A stretch of 10,132 nucleotides of DNA from assembly GCA_964383325.1 (NCBI GenBank), contig CAYLGY010000089.1, forward strand, positions 1 through 10,132. The letters run 5' to 3'. Position numbers and translations under genes: made by a program. Shown piece after piece: positions 1 through 6,568 of this stretch; position 1 is the first letter of the stretch; the number at the start of each line of letters is the position of its first letter. Source of the DNA: CAYLGY01 sp964383325 (GTDB lineage Bacteria; Pseudomonadota; Alphaproteobacteria; Rhizobiales; Rhizobiaceae). The notes beneath the pieces were generated by a model. That model saw only the letters and a program-made list of their open reading frames with translations. It had not been told where the DNA came from and made no database searches.

Positions 1-156
<156 letters not shown>

Positions 157-163
157 GCCGCTG

Positions 164-652
164 GTGGCAGGGGCGAGGGAAGGGCCGGAGATCCTGGTCG
201 ATGCCGATGCCTGTCCGGTGAAGGCCGAAATTGTATCGGTCGCTACACGGCACGGCATGCGGGTTACGTTCGTGGCCAATGGCGGCTTGCGGCCCTCACG
301 TGATCCGGCGGTGCGCAATGTCATCGTCGGCGCGGGCTTCGATGCTGCGGATGACTGGATCGTTGCGGAGGCGAGGCCCTGCGACATTGTCATTACAGCG
401 GATGTGCCGCTGGCGGCGAGATGCGTCGCCCGCGGCGCCCTTGTCATCTCCCCGCAGGGAAAGGCGTTCACCTCCGAGAATATCGGGCCCGCGCTCGCCA
501 TGCGCGACCTCAATCAGTCGCTTCGCGAAGGCGGGGTGATCCGGGGGCTGAACGCCGCATTCACCGCCACGGACCGTTCCCGCTTCCTGCAAGCGCTCGA
601 TCAGGGAATCCGCAAGGCCCGGAACATGGCCGCAGACAGGAGTTGCAGATGA
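164..652 (+). CDS. YaiI/YqxD family protein (DUF188)
   Basis: A 162-residue cytoplasmic protein of the UPF0178/DUF188 family (PF02639), whose biochemical role is not established; the fold is thought to be related to PIN-like nucleases. Visible family motifs, numbered from the GTG start, are LVDADACPVK (11-20), VANGGLRP (37-44), GAGFDAADDWIV (56-67), DIVITADVPLAA (74-85), ISPQGKAFT (95-103) and AMRDLNQSLREGG (112-124). The conserved aspartates D13, D15 and D80 are present. Length fits the family's usual ~150 residues. Start choice is uncertain: GTG 164 lies 7 bases after the upstream stop and puts the conserved LVDADACP near the N-terminus. An ATG at 119 would add 15 residues that are only the out-of-frame 3' end of the dehydrogenase gene. 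The stop overlaps the next gene's start as ATGA, so translation is probably coupled. Confidence 0.85.
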   Translation: MAGAREGPEILVDADACPVKAEIVSVATRHGMRVTFVANGGLRPSRDPAVRNVIVGAGFDAADDWIVAEARPCDIVITADVPLAARCVARGALVISPQGKAFTSENIGPALAMRDLNQSLREGGVIRGLNAAFTATDRSRFLQALDQGIRKARNMAADRSCR

Positions 653-1479
653 AGAAATTGTCGGAAGTGAAATCGCATGGGGGGTTGCAGTGCGTGTATG
701 AGCACCAATCCTCGGCGACGGGCACGATGATGACCTTTGCCGTCTTCCTGCCGCCGCAGGCGATGGAGAGCAGATGTCCGGTGTTGTGGTATCTTTCGGG
801 TCTGACCTGCACCCATGCCAATGTCATGGAGAAGGGGGAATATCGGCGCATGGCTGCCAAGCTCGGGCTGATCGTCGTGTGCCCCGATACCAGCCCGCGA
901 GGTCCGGGCGTGCCGGACGATCCCGATGACTGGCAGTTCGGTACCGGCGCAGGCTTCTATGTCGATGCGACTGAAGCCCCCTACCGCGGGAACTACCGGA
1001 TGTACAACTATGTGACCGAGGAATTGCCGGCACTGCTGGCGGAGAACTTTCCGGTCGACATGGAACGCCAGGGCATTTTCGGCCATTCCATGGGCGGGCA
1101 CGGGGCGCTGACCATCGCGCTGCGCAATCCGGACCGGTTCAGAAGCTGTTCCGCCTTCGCGCCCATCGTCAACCCCAGCGATGCCGAATGGTCGAAGAAG
1201 GCGTTCGAAAGATATCTCGGCTCCGACAAGGGTGCGTGGCGGCAATATGATGCCTGCGCCCTGGTCGAGGACGGAGCGCGCTTCAGCGGCTTCCTGATCG
1301 ACCAGGGAACGGCAGACTCCTTTCTCGATTCGGGCCTGCGCCCATGGCGATTCGAGAAGGCATGCCGCGATGCCGGAATGGCGCTGGAGCTGCGCATGCA
1401 GGAGGGCTATGATCACTCCTATTATTTCATCTCGACCTTCATGGAAGATCATTTGCGCTGGCATGCCGAGCGGCTGTAG
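649..1479 (+). CDS. fghA: S-formylglutathione hydrolase
   Basis: A 276-residue serine esterase of the alpha/beta hydrolase fold (esterase D family) that hydrolyses S-formylglutathione to formate and glutathione, completing glutathione-dependent formaldehyde oxidation in the cytoplasm. The sequence shows YLSGLTCTHANVMEKGEYRR (residues 48-67), the nucleophile elbow GHSMGGHG with Ser147, DQGTADSFL with Asp223, and YDHSYYF with His256, which together form the expected catalytic triad. CPDTSPRG (78-85) is also typical. Length matches the usual 275-285 residues, so the gene looks intact. The start is ATG 649, with an AGGAG ribosome binding site at 638-642 and an ATGA overlap with the DUF188 gene. 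The dehydrogenase two genes upstream supplies its substrate. Synonyms are frmB and yeiG. Confidence 0.95.
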   Translation: MKKLSEVKSHGGLQCVYEHQSSATGTMMTFAVFLPPQAMESRCPVLWYLSGLTCTHANVMEKGEYRRMAAKLGLIVVCPDTSPRGPGVPDDPDDWQFGTGAGFYVDATEAPYRGNYRMYNYVTEELPALLAENFPVDMERQGIFGHSMGGHGALTIALRNPDRFRSCSAFAPIVNPSDAEWSKKAFERYLGSDKGAWRQYDACALVEDGARFSGFLIDQGTADSFLDSGLRPWRFEKACRDAGMALELRMQEGYDHSYYFISTFMEDHLRWHAERL

Positions 1480-1531
1480 CCCGCCGGACAGGGGTGCGAA
1501 AACGGGTTTTCTGTGCCGTAGGTGACAGACG

Positions 1532-1556
1532 GGAACCAGGCGGGATGAGAACGGTT
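1532..1556 (+). promoter_or_regulatory. possible EcfG-type (general stress sigma) promoter
   Basis: GGAAC at 1532-1536 is followed after 16 bases by GGTT at 1553-1556. The alphaproteobacterial EcfG consensus is GGAAC, 16-17 bases, then CGTT, so there is one mismatch in the -10 element. It lies 42 bases upstream of the mini-ORF and 71 bases upstream of the permease start. The match is short and could occur by chance. If real, transcription would begin near 1563. Confidence 0.28.
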
Positions 1557-1592
1557 GAGCCTTCGGGACCGGGCGGTGATTCCCGCCAGGAG
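1539..1592 (+). other. candidate structured mRNA leader upstream of the permease
   Basis: Several complementary segments can pair. GGCGGG (1539-1544) pairs with CCCGCC (1582-1587). Inside it, CGGT (1552-1555) pairs with ACCG (1568-1571), and CC-TTCG-GG (1560-1567) forms a UUCG tetraloop hairpin. GGCGG (1572-1576) could instead pair with CCGCC (1583-1587), so the two folds are mutually exclusive. The CCCGCC strand directly abuts an AGGAG ribosome binding site (1588-1592). This layout resembles a switch controlling translation, but it matches no riboswitch class I can name. It may be a chance result of high GC content. Confidence 0.25.
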
Positions 1593-1597
1593 CACCG

Positions 1598-1633
1598 ATG
1601 CCCGTGAATCAACCGAGTGCGATCGCATGCTGA
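1598..1633 (+). CDS. putative 11-residue leader peptide overlapping the permease start
   Basis: ATG 1598 follows a strong AGGAG (1588-1592) with 5-base spacing and encodes MPVNQPSAIAC before TGA at 1631-1633. The stop lies 1 base after the permease ATG (1627-1629), so the two overlap as ATGCTGA. The permease itself has only a weak site (GAG near 1615), so ribosomes terminating here could reinitiate on it. The peptide shows no run of one amino acid to suggest classical attenuation. An alternative is that the AGGAG is incidental, or that a base is missing and the permease really starts at 1598. Confidence 0.3.
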   Translation: MPVNQPSAIAC

Positions 1634-3402
1634 ACATCATTGCCGGTTTCGAGGCCTGGCTCGCGCTGGTGCTCGTTTTCGGGACGTTCGTTGCCTTCTG
1701 GATCGAGCGCTTTCCGCCTGAAGTGACAGCGGCGGCAGGGGCCGCGGCCTTTGTCCTCTCCGGCCTCGTCGCGCCGGACGAGGTGCTGGACGTGTTCTCC
1801 AATCCGGCTCCGCTGACGATCGCGGCCATGTTCGTGCTGACCGGTGCGCTGGTCCGCACCGGCGTGCTCGAGGCCGCGACGGGCCGGATCCTGGATCTGG
1901 CAGGAGAGCGACCGGCCGTCGCAGTGGCCGCGCTGCTGACTGTGACCGTCCTGCTTTCCGGCTTCATTAACAATACGGCGCTCGTTCTGGTGCTCATTCC
2001 GATTACCTTCCGGATCGCGCAGAGATTCGGCATCGCATCGACCCGGCTTCTGATCCCGATTTCCTATGCGGCGATCCTCGGTGGGACCTGCACGCTGATC
2101 GGCACCTCGACAAATCTGCTGGTGGACGGGGTCGCCCGCGCCCAGGGTTTGGCCCCGTTCTCGATTTTCGAGATCACGCCTGTCGGGATCGTCGTTGCCA
2201 TTACCGGCCTGTTGCTCCTTGGCCTGTTCGGCTGGCTGCTCCTTCCCAGTCGCCCCGACGAGGCAGATCTCAGCCACAGCGACACGGAGTTCCTGTCGGA
2301 ACTGACCCTGCTCGAGGAAGGAAAATATACCGAGCAACCTCTGGGAGAAATCGGACTGTTCAAGCTCCCGGGCCTGCGCGTCCTCGGAATCAATCGCGGT
2401 GGGCGGATCCAGCGCGACAATCTGGAGACGGTCACCCTGAAGAAGGGGGATCGGCTGGTAGTCATCGGCACGTCGTCGCAATTGCTGACGCTGGAAGAGG
2501 CGCGCGAATGGCGCGTCGGCCTGCCCCGCAGGGGGCAGCCGCCCGAGGAGCCCGTGATCGTCGAAGCCATCGTGGCTCCGAACAAGGCATCCATCGGTCA
2601 GCGGATCGGCGCGCTCGGGCTGGGCAGCAGGTTCGGGGCGCGCGTGCTTGGCGTGCATCGGCACATGCATGTGGCCGGCAAGAGCCTCGACAGTGTCCTC
2701 CTGCGGCCGGCGGACCGGCTGTTGCTCGAGGGGACGAGCGCTGGGCTCGATGCGATGAACCAGCAGCGCGTGCTGGTCTCCATCAGCCGGACATCCGGCC
2801 GCGCCTTCCGACGCACCAAGGCGCCCATTGCCATTCTGGCGCTTCTCGGCGTGGTCTTGCTGGCGGCGCTGGGCGTCATGGATATCGCCATTCTCTCCAT
2901 GCTTGCCGTTGCGGCAATCCTCGTCCTGCGCTGCATCGACAGCGAAGAGGCATGGGGCGCGATCGATGGCGCGATCCTGGTCCTGATTTTCTCCATGCTG
3001 ATCATCGGGATCGGCCTGCAGAAAAGCGGCGCCGTCGGCCTGGTCGTTTCGGCCCTCGTCCCCTGGCTCGAAGGCCTGTCTCCTTTCGCGACTCTGTTGC
3101 TGGTCTACCTGCTGACCTCTGTCCTCACCGAACTGATCACCAACAATGCCGTTGCCGTAATCCTGACGCCGATCGCAATCGCCCTGGGCACCCAGCTCGG
3201 CATCGATCCGCGCGCGCTGGTCATCGTCGTCATGTTCGGGGCCAGTGCGAGCTTCGCGACTCCGATCGGCTACCAGACCAACACGCTGGTCTATGGCGCC
3301 GGCAATTACCGGTTCTCCGACTTCGTCAAGGTCGGCATATCGATGAATGTCGTGGTCGGGCTTGCCACCTGCCTCGCCATCTCCTGTTTCTACCTGCTCT
3401 GA
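1627..3402 (+). CDS. SLC13/DASS-type permease with two RCK_C domains
   Basis: A 591-residue inner-membrane secondary transporter with two membrane halves separated by a soluble region. The first half (about 8-207) carries LSGFINNTALVLVLIP (110-125) and IGTSTNLLVDG (158-168). The second (about 398-591) carries ELITNNAVAVILTPIA (502-517) and ATPIGYQTNTLVYGAGNY (544-561). These paired NN/TN motifs are typical of the divalent anion:sodium symporter superfamily. Between them, about 222-292 and 308-385, lie two RCK_C (TrkA-C) type domains, seen from LPGLRVLGINRG and KKGDRLVVIGT, then FGARVLGVHRHMH and RPADRLLLEGT. The domain order and length are normal for bacterial members annotated as SLC13 family permeases, some linked to sulfate or citrate. 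The substrate cannot be read from sequence. ATG 1627 is preferred; TTG 1555 and GTG 1576 are in frame but would add hydrophilic, non-family residues. Confidence 0.88.
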   Translation: MLNIIAGFEAWLALVLVFGTFVAFWIERFPPEVTAAAGAAAFVLSGLVAPDEVLDVFSNPAPLTIAAMFVLTGALVRTGVLEAATGRILDLAGERPAVAVAALLTVTVLLSGFINNTALVLVLIPITFRIAQRFGIASTRLLIPISYAAILGGTCTLIGTSTNLLVDGVARAQGLAPFSIFEITPVGIVVAITGLLLLGLFGWLLLPSRPDEADLSHSDTEFLSELTLLEEGKYTEQPLGEIGLFKLPGLRVLGINRGGRIQRDNLETVTLKKGDRLVVIGTSSQLLTLEEAREWRVGLPRRGQPPEEPVIVEAIVAPNKASIGQRIGALGLGSRFGARVLGVHRHMHVAGKSLDSVLLRPADRLLLEGTSAGLDAMNQQRVLVSISRTSGRAFRRTKAPIAILALLGVVLLAALGVMDIAILSMLAVAAILVLRCIDSEEAWGAIDGAILVLIFSMLIIGIGLQKSGAVGLVVSALVPWLEGLSPFATLLLVYLLTSVLTELITNNAVAVILTPIAIALGTQLGIDPRALVIVVMFGASASFATPIGYQTNTLVYGAGNYRFSDFVKVGISMNVVVGLATCLAISCFYLL

Positions 3403-3413
3403 AGAGAAGGGCA

Positions 3414-5042
3414 CTATGTCATCTGCGGGAAATCCTTGAGCGGTAGGTCCTCATCCACGGGCACGGATTGCCGCTCGATCATGCGCCGGACCTGTGGCTG
3501 GCCGGGGCCGCGGTGCAGGCTGAACAGGATTCGCGTCACTTCCGCATCGGCATGGGTGCGACGCTGGTTGTGGCGGATGTATTCGACCCAGGTCGGGACG
3601 TGATAGCTTTCGGTCCAGCGCTCCGGATGTTCCAGATCACGCAGCAGGACCCAGTTATTGGCGCCATCGCGACGACGTATCCGGCGCCGCTCGTGCATGG
3701 TAGCTAGAAAGGCCGGAATGTCCTCCTGCGCGATCTTGTAGTCGATCATGATCATGATCGGGCCGCTGCGTGCTTTCAGCCCCAGCCGGAGCGCGGGTTC
3801 CCGGAACTGGTCGAGCGGTGACAGGTTGAGCGACCCGAACTCGGGAACGCGCAATCGCATCCCTGCCACCGCCGTCACGACCAGCGTGATTCCAGCGCCG
3901 ACCAGTGCGGCGCGAATGCCGAAACCGTCGGCCATTTCCCCCCACACCCAGGCGCCAATGGCCATGCCGCCGAAGGTTGCGGTCTGATAGATCGCGAGGG
4001 CGCGCCCGACCACCCAGCGCGGCGTCGAGAGTTGCACGGTCACATTGAAGAGGGAGAGCGCCAGCACCCAGGCCATTCCGGATGGCAGGAGCAGCAGATG
4101 GCTGAGAACCACATTGCTGGTCAAGCTCAGCCCGATATAGGAGAGCGCCATGCCGAGGCAGGCCCCCCTTACGATCACCTCATTGGAAAGGCGCTCGCGC
4201 ACCCGCACATTCAGGACGCCGCCGAGTATGGCGCCGATTCCGAAACTGCCGAGCAGCGTGCCATAGATCAGCGCGTTTCCGTCTGGCAGGGCCGTTGCGA
4301 TCACCGGCAGCAGCGCAAGGACAGTCATGGCGCCGAAGCCGAACATGAATGCGCGGGCGAGGACCTTCAGCAGATTGGGCGACATGGCGACATAGCGCAA
4401 TCCGGCCGCCATGGCGCTGAAGAAGTTTTCCCGCGGCAAGGTCCGGTCCGGCGCCGGTGCCTTCCAGATGCCGAGCGCGACGATGAGGGGAAGGTAACTG
4501 ATCGCATTGAGGAGAAAGGCGACACCTGCGCCGGCGAGGGTCACCACCAGGCCGCCGATGGCTGGACCGACGCTGCGCATCATGTTGAAGCCGATGCTGT
4601 TGAGGGAGACGGCCTCGGGCACGGTATCGCGCGGTACGAGATCACCGATTGAAGCCTGCCAGGAAGGATTGTGAAGCGCGGTTCCGCAGCCGATCAGGAA
4701 GGTCAGGCCCAATAGCGTCCACGGCGTCAGCATGCCCATCATGGACAATGCGGCCAGTGCGGCCGAGGCCGCCGTCATGAGGATTTGCGCCAGCATCATG
4801 ACGTTGCGGCGATTGAAATTGTCCGCCAGCGCCCCGGCAGCGAGGGAAAAGAGCATGATGGGCAGCGTGGTCGCGCCCTGTACCAGCGCCACCATCGCAT
4901 TGGAGTCCGTGAGGGTCGTCATCATCCAACCGGCGCCGACCGCTTGCAGCAGGCCACCGAGATGGGAAGCAAGCGTTGCAAGCCAGATGATCCGGAAATT
5001 CAGATGGCGCAGAGGAGAAAGCGTCGAGGCTCTTTGCGGCAA
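3414..5042 (-). CDS. MFS transporter, MFS_3 / transmembrane secretion effector type
   Basis: A 542-residue inner-membrane exporter of the major facilitator superfamily, DHA3/EntS-like (PF05977). Residues about 11-398 hold the transmembrane region; motif A is visible as GALADNFNRR (70-79), and GTALHNPSWQASIGDLVPRD (120-139) plus NSIGFNMMRSVGPAIGG (148-164) are typical of this subfamily. A soluble C-terminal part (about 428-515, beginning IMIMIDYKI and including WTESYHVPTWVEYIRH) resembles a small ferredoxin-like domain and is usual in this family, so it is not a new fusion. Substrate unknown. No ATG, GTG or further TTG lies upstream in frame: TTG 5042 is the first standard start. A CTG at 5060, 4 bases after GGGAGG (5070-5065), is an alternative adding six residues. 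The stop lies 11 bases from the permease stop, tail to tail, leaving no space for a terminator. Confidence 0.85.
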   Translation of the reverse strand: MPQRASTLSPLRHLNFRIIWLATLASHLGGLLQAVGAGWMMTTLTDSNAMVALVQGATTLPIMLFSLAAGALADNFNRRNVMMLAQILMTAASAALAALSMMGMLTPWTLLGLTFLIGCGTALHNPSWQASIGDLVPRDTVPEAVSLNSIGFNMMRSVGPAIGGLVVTLAGAGVAFLLNAISYLPLIVALGIWKAPAPDRTLPRENFFSAMAAGLRYVAMSPNLLKVLARAFMFGFGAMTVLALLPVIATALPDGNALIYGTLLGSFGIGAILGGVLNVRVRERLSNEVIVRGACLGMALSYIGLSLTSNVVLSHLLLLPSGMAWVLALSLFNVTVQLSTPRWVVGRALAIYQTATFGGMAIGAWVWGEMADGFGIRAALVGAGITLVVTAVAGMRLRVPEFGSLNLSPLDQFREPALRLGLKARSGPIMIMIDYKIAQEDIPAFLATMHERRRIRRRDGANNWVLLRDLEHPERWTESYHVPTWVEYIRHNQRRTHADAEVTRILFSLHRGPGQPQVRRMIERQSVPVDEDLPLKDFPQMT

Positions 5043-5171
5043 TTGGTGGATCCCGTACAGGCTGCCTCCCGAGACCGGGACAACCTTCGTGCGGGCGTCA
5101 ATCGCGCCGAAAGCAGGCCACCGGCTGGAAGCGGAATGGCACGTCTATACTTTCGATACACCTAATACTGC

Positions 5172-5190
5172 TGGAGTTCCAGAAACTCCA
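5172..5190 (-). terminator. hairpin downstream of the small exported-protein gene
   Basis: A perfect 7-bp inverted repeat, TGGAGTT (5172-5178) and AACTCCA (5184-5190), flanks a 5-base loop. On the minus strand it starts 30 bases after the stop of the gene ending at 5220 and precedes the MFS gene by about 130 bases. There is no clear T tract after it, so a Rho-independent terminator is only a possibility; it could also be a stabilising 3' stem or a protein site. The 5043-5219 spacer otherwise shows only a weak minus-strand TATAGA near 5144-5149. Confidence 0.3.
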
Positions 5191-5211
5191 TGCCGTCTAT
5201 ATGCGGATTCT

Positions 5212-5231
5212 CCCAGGAACTAGTTCCGGGG
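5212..5231. repeat. 20-bp near-perfect palindrome across a stop codon
   Basis: GGAACTAGTTCC at 5216-5227 is a perfect 12-bp palindrome. It is extended by CCC (5212-5214) and GGG (5229-5231) after one A/G mismatch. It contains the TAG stop (minus strand, 5222-5220) of the small exported protein. With no loop it looks more like a dimeric protein-binding site than an RNA hairpin, but nothing identifies a binding protein. Confidence 0.5.
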
Positions 5232-5741
5232 GTCCTTGCCTGCGACGTAGATCGTTGCCGTGGCATCGTCGCCGAATTCGAGCGCAAGGACATTGTCGAG
5301 CAGCACGGATTGCGAATCGATGGAGTGGAACAGCATCGCATTGCCCTGCAGAGCCTGGCGCAAGCTGCGAATGGCCGCGCGATTTTCCCGGACGGCCTCC
5401 GCTATGGCTGATCCAGTCTCGTTGGCTTCTGGAATGAAGACGATGGTGACGCCTTCGAGCGTGAAGACGACGCGAACTTCCATCGCAGTTTCGCTCGCTC
5501 TGGAGATCGCCTTCAGCACCTTTTCCGACTGGTCCGATGTTGCCGCGCGTTCTTCGGTATGCACCTCGGATCCGATGATGGTATCTATGGTCGTCTCCGC
5601 ATTGAGGCCCTGCGCCAGAAGCGGGATCTGCGTAAAGGATATGAGGAGCATCGCCCCAAGGGCCGTAAGGAGCATCCGGCTGGCCTCCAGCATACGTTCG
5701 CAGTGTGAAGGGAGGATCATGCAGGCATTGCTGGTCGTCAT
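5220..5741 (-). CDS. small exported protein of unknown function
   Basis: A 173-residue protein that I do not recognise. The start is ATG 5741, supported by AAGGAAG about 6 bases upstream. Residues 1-22 are polar with basic residues, and residues about 23-45 (MLLTALGAMLLISFTQIPLL) are hydrophobic, followed by AQGLNAET. This looks like a signal peptide with cleavage near residue 44-48. A later start at Met17 would give a more usual signal peptide length. The mature part is acidic, with a predicted beta segment (MEVRVVFTLEGVTIVFIPEA, 87-106), an alanine-rich helix (SAIAEAVRENRAAIRSLRQA, 111-130) and a final strand ATIYVAGKDPRN. It contains no cysteine after the signal, and no catalytic motif. 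It probably acts in the periplasm. It is divergent from the host-attachment gene, with a 217-base spacer. Codon usage and structure favour this strand over the overlapping plus-strand frame. Confidence 0.7.
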   Translation of the reverse strand: MTTSNACMILPSHCERMLEASRMLLTALGAMLLISFTQIPLLAQGLNAETTIDTIIGSEVHTEERAATSDQSEKVLKAISRASETAMEVRVVFTLEGVTIVFIPEANETGSAIAEAVRENRAAIRSLRQALQGNAMLFHSIDSQSVLLDNVLALEFGDDATATIYVAGKDPRN

Positions 5742-5958
5742 CGAATTCTTCCTTTGCCCTGGTTTCAGGGTTCGCTTGGTCAGTGTCGGTAGCCGGATCG
5801 ACTCTCTATCCCATTTGGGCAATGGCAGTCCAATGCGCAACTTCCTGAATGATAAAGAGGGCCGGAAGCTTGCCGATGGGGATTGGCAAGGAACGGGATT
5901 GCAGCAAGAATGGACAGCAGCGCATTTGTCTGCGCCAAAATGAGAGTTGGAGGCATGC
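5742..5958. promoter_or_regulatory. divergent intergenic region with short hairpins
   Basis: This 217-base spacer must hold the promoters of the minus-strand exported protein and the plus-strand host-attachment gene, but I see no convincing -35/-10 pair on either strand. Short inverted repeats are present: CCCTG/CAGGG (5757-5761/5766-5770) beside the exported gene's ribosome site, CTTGCC/GGCAAG (5869-5874/5885-5890), and GCGCA/TGCGC (5920-5924/5931-5935) just before the plus-strand ribosome site. Stems of 5-6 bp are expected by chance in GC-rich DNA. Confidence 0.35.
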
Positions 5959-6405
5959 ATGAGCGGATTGAAACTGCCCCACGATGCTTGGGTCGTGGTC
6001 ATGGATGGCAAGAAGGCGCTGATCCTGCGCAATGAAGGCGACGAGAAATTCATCCATCTGCAAGTGATTCGGGAAACCGAACAGGAAAATCCGCCGACAA
6101 GCGAGCAGGGAACGGGACGCCCGGGACGGTTGAACGACCCGACGTCGCACCGCAGCGCGGTCGAGGAAACCGACCTGCATCAATTGGCGGAAGACCGCTT
6201 CACCATCGATATGGCCAGGCAACTCTACGCCGATGCCCACAAGGGCGAGTTCCAGCATCTGGTCGTGACGGCGCCGCCCAAGGCACTGGGCGTACTGCGC
6301 AAGGAACTGCACAAGATCGTGCAGGAGCGCATTATCGCCGAGATCGACAAGGACCTTACCGGCCACCCGGTAAGCGAGATCGAGCGCATCCTGACCGGAG
6401 CGTGA
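5959..6405 (+). CDS. host attachment family protein (PF10116-like)
   Basis: A 148-residue soluble protein of the Host_attach family, named after a plant-attachment phenotype in Agrobacterium-type bacteria; comparative genomics places the fold near archaeo-eukaryotic release factor (eRF1-like) domains. Its molecular activity is not established. Visible family features are WVVVMDGKKALILRN (11-25), GRPGRLNDPTSHRSAVEETD (53-72), LVVTAPPKALGVLRKELH (101-118) and IDKDLTGHPVSEIERIL (129-145). No signal peptide or membrane segment is present, so a surface role is doubtful. The start is ATG 5959, with GGAGG at 5949-5953 and 5-base spacing; TTG 5947 in frame lacks such a site. Length is normal. It stands alone, divergent from the exported-protein gene and convergent with the ccm operon. 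The family name should not be taken as proof of host interaction here. Confidence 0.85.
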   Translation: MSGLKLPHDAWVVVMDGKKALILRNEGDEKFIHLQVIRETEQENPPTSEQGTGRPGRLNDPTSHRSAVEETDLHQLAEDRFTIDMARQLYADAHKGEFQHLVVTAPPKALGVLRKELHKIVQERIIAEIDKDLTGHPVSEIERILTGA

Positions 6406-6429
6406 GGGGCAGGCCTTCGTCGCGAGCTG

Positions 6430-6497
6430 GAGCCTGATCCCGGAAGGTGCACCCCGAATTCGGGAAAGGTCCATGCGCAATGAGAAATCAGATCCGC
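6430..6497. repeat. degenerate alphaproteobacterial intergenic palindromic repeat
   Basis: The convergent spacer 6406-6568 contains GAGCCTGATCCCGGAAGGTG followed by a CCCGAATTCGGG palindrome (6453-6464), AAAGGTCCATGCGCAA and AATCAGATCC. The order (AGC-TGATCC, GGAA-GTG, CCG-TTCGGGAAA, G-TC-ATGCGCAA) resembles the small dispersed palindromic repeats common between genes in Rhizobiales and other alphaproteobacteria, recalled from general knowledge. TCCCG(G)AA (6438-6445) can pair with TTCGGGA (6459-6465), and GGTGCACC (6446-6453) is itself a palindrome. The outer arms are poorly matched, so this would be a decayed copy. Confidence 0.4.
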
Positions 6498-6510
6498 GTG
6501 GCGAACCCAT

Positions 6511-6536
6511 CGGGCGGCATCAGGAACGGCTGCCCG
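6511..6536 (+). terminator. candidate terminator hairpin between convergent genes
   Basis: CGGGCGGC (6511-6518) and GCTGCCCG (6529-6536) form an 8-bp GC-rich stem with one G-U pair and a 10-base loop in plus-strand RNA. It lies 105 bases after the host-attachment stop and 33 bases from the ccmG stop. There is no T tract on either strand, so termination is plausible but unproven; on the minus strand the G-U pair becomes a C-A mismatch. Confidence 0.3.
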
Positions 6537-6568
6537 GCCTGGACCAGTCCCGGCTGTTCTCAGCAGGC

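Noticed and set aside
601..1464. 287-codon minus-strand frame opposite S-formylglutathione hydrolase
   Set aside because: The plus strand encodes a complete esterase with catalytic triad; the antisense frame has no recognisable motif or ribosome site.
1480..1600. TPP, cobalamin or fluoride riboswitch in the permease leader
   Set aside because: GGGGTGC and GGGAACC fragments are present, but the conserved cores of these classes (for example CTGAGA, or the B12 box) are missing.
1609..3414. 601-codon open frame on the minus strand opposite the SLC13 permease
   Set aside because: It is the exact antisense of a clear membrane protein, is rich in D, Q, R, E and has no domain; long antisense frames are common in GC-rich genes.
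4032..4652. 206-codon plus-strand frame inside the MFS gene
   Set aside because: Antisense of conserved transmembrane segments, giving a low-complexity charged product.
3900..5042. C-terminal soluble domain of the MFS protein as a novel fusion
   Set aside because: The MFS_3/transmembrane secretion effector family normally includes such a C-terminal region, so it is not unusual.
5260..5943. 227-codon plus-strand frame opposite the small exported protein
   Set aside because: The minus-strand gene has a ribosome site and signal peptide; the plus-strand product is serine/alanine-rich without structure and runs into the host-attachment promoter region. Some doubt remains because neither matches a known family.
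5742..6053. N-terminal extension of the exported protein up to 6053
   Set aside because: It would overlap the start of the divergent host-attachment gene, and the added residues look non-coding; ATG 5741 has a ribosome site and leads to the signal peptide.
5806..6510. 234-codon minus-strand frame opposite the host-attachment gene
   Set aside because: The plus-strand gene has family motifs and a near-ideal GGAGG site; the antisense frame has neither.
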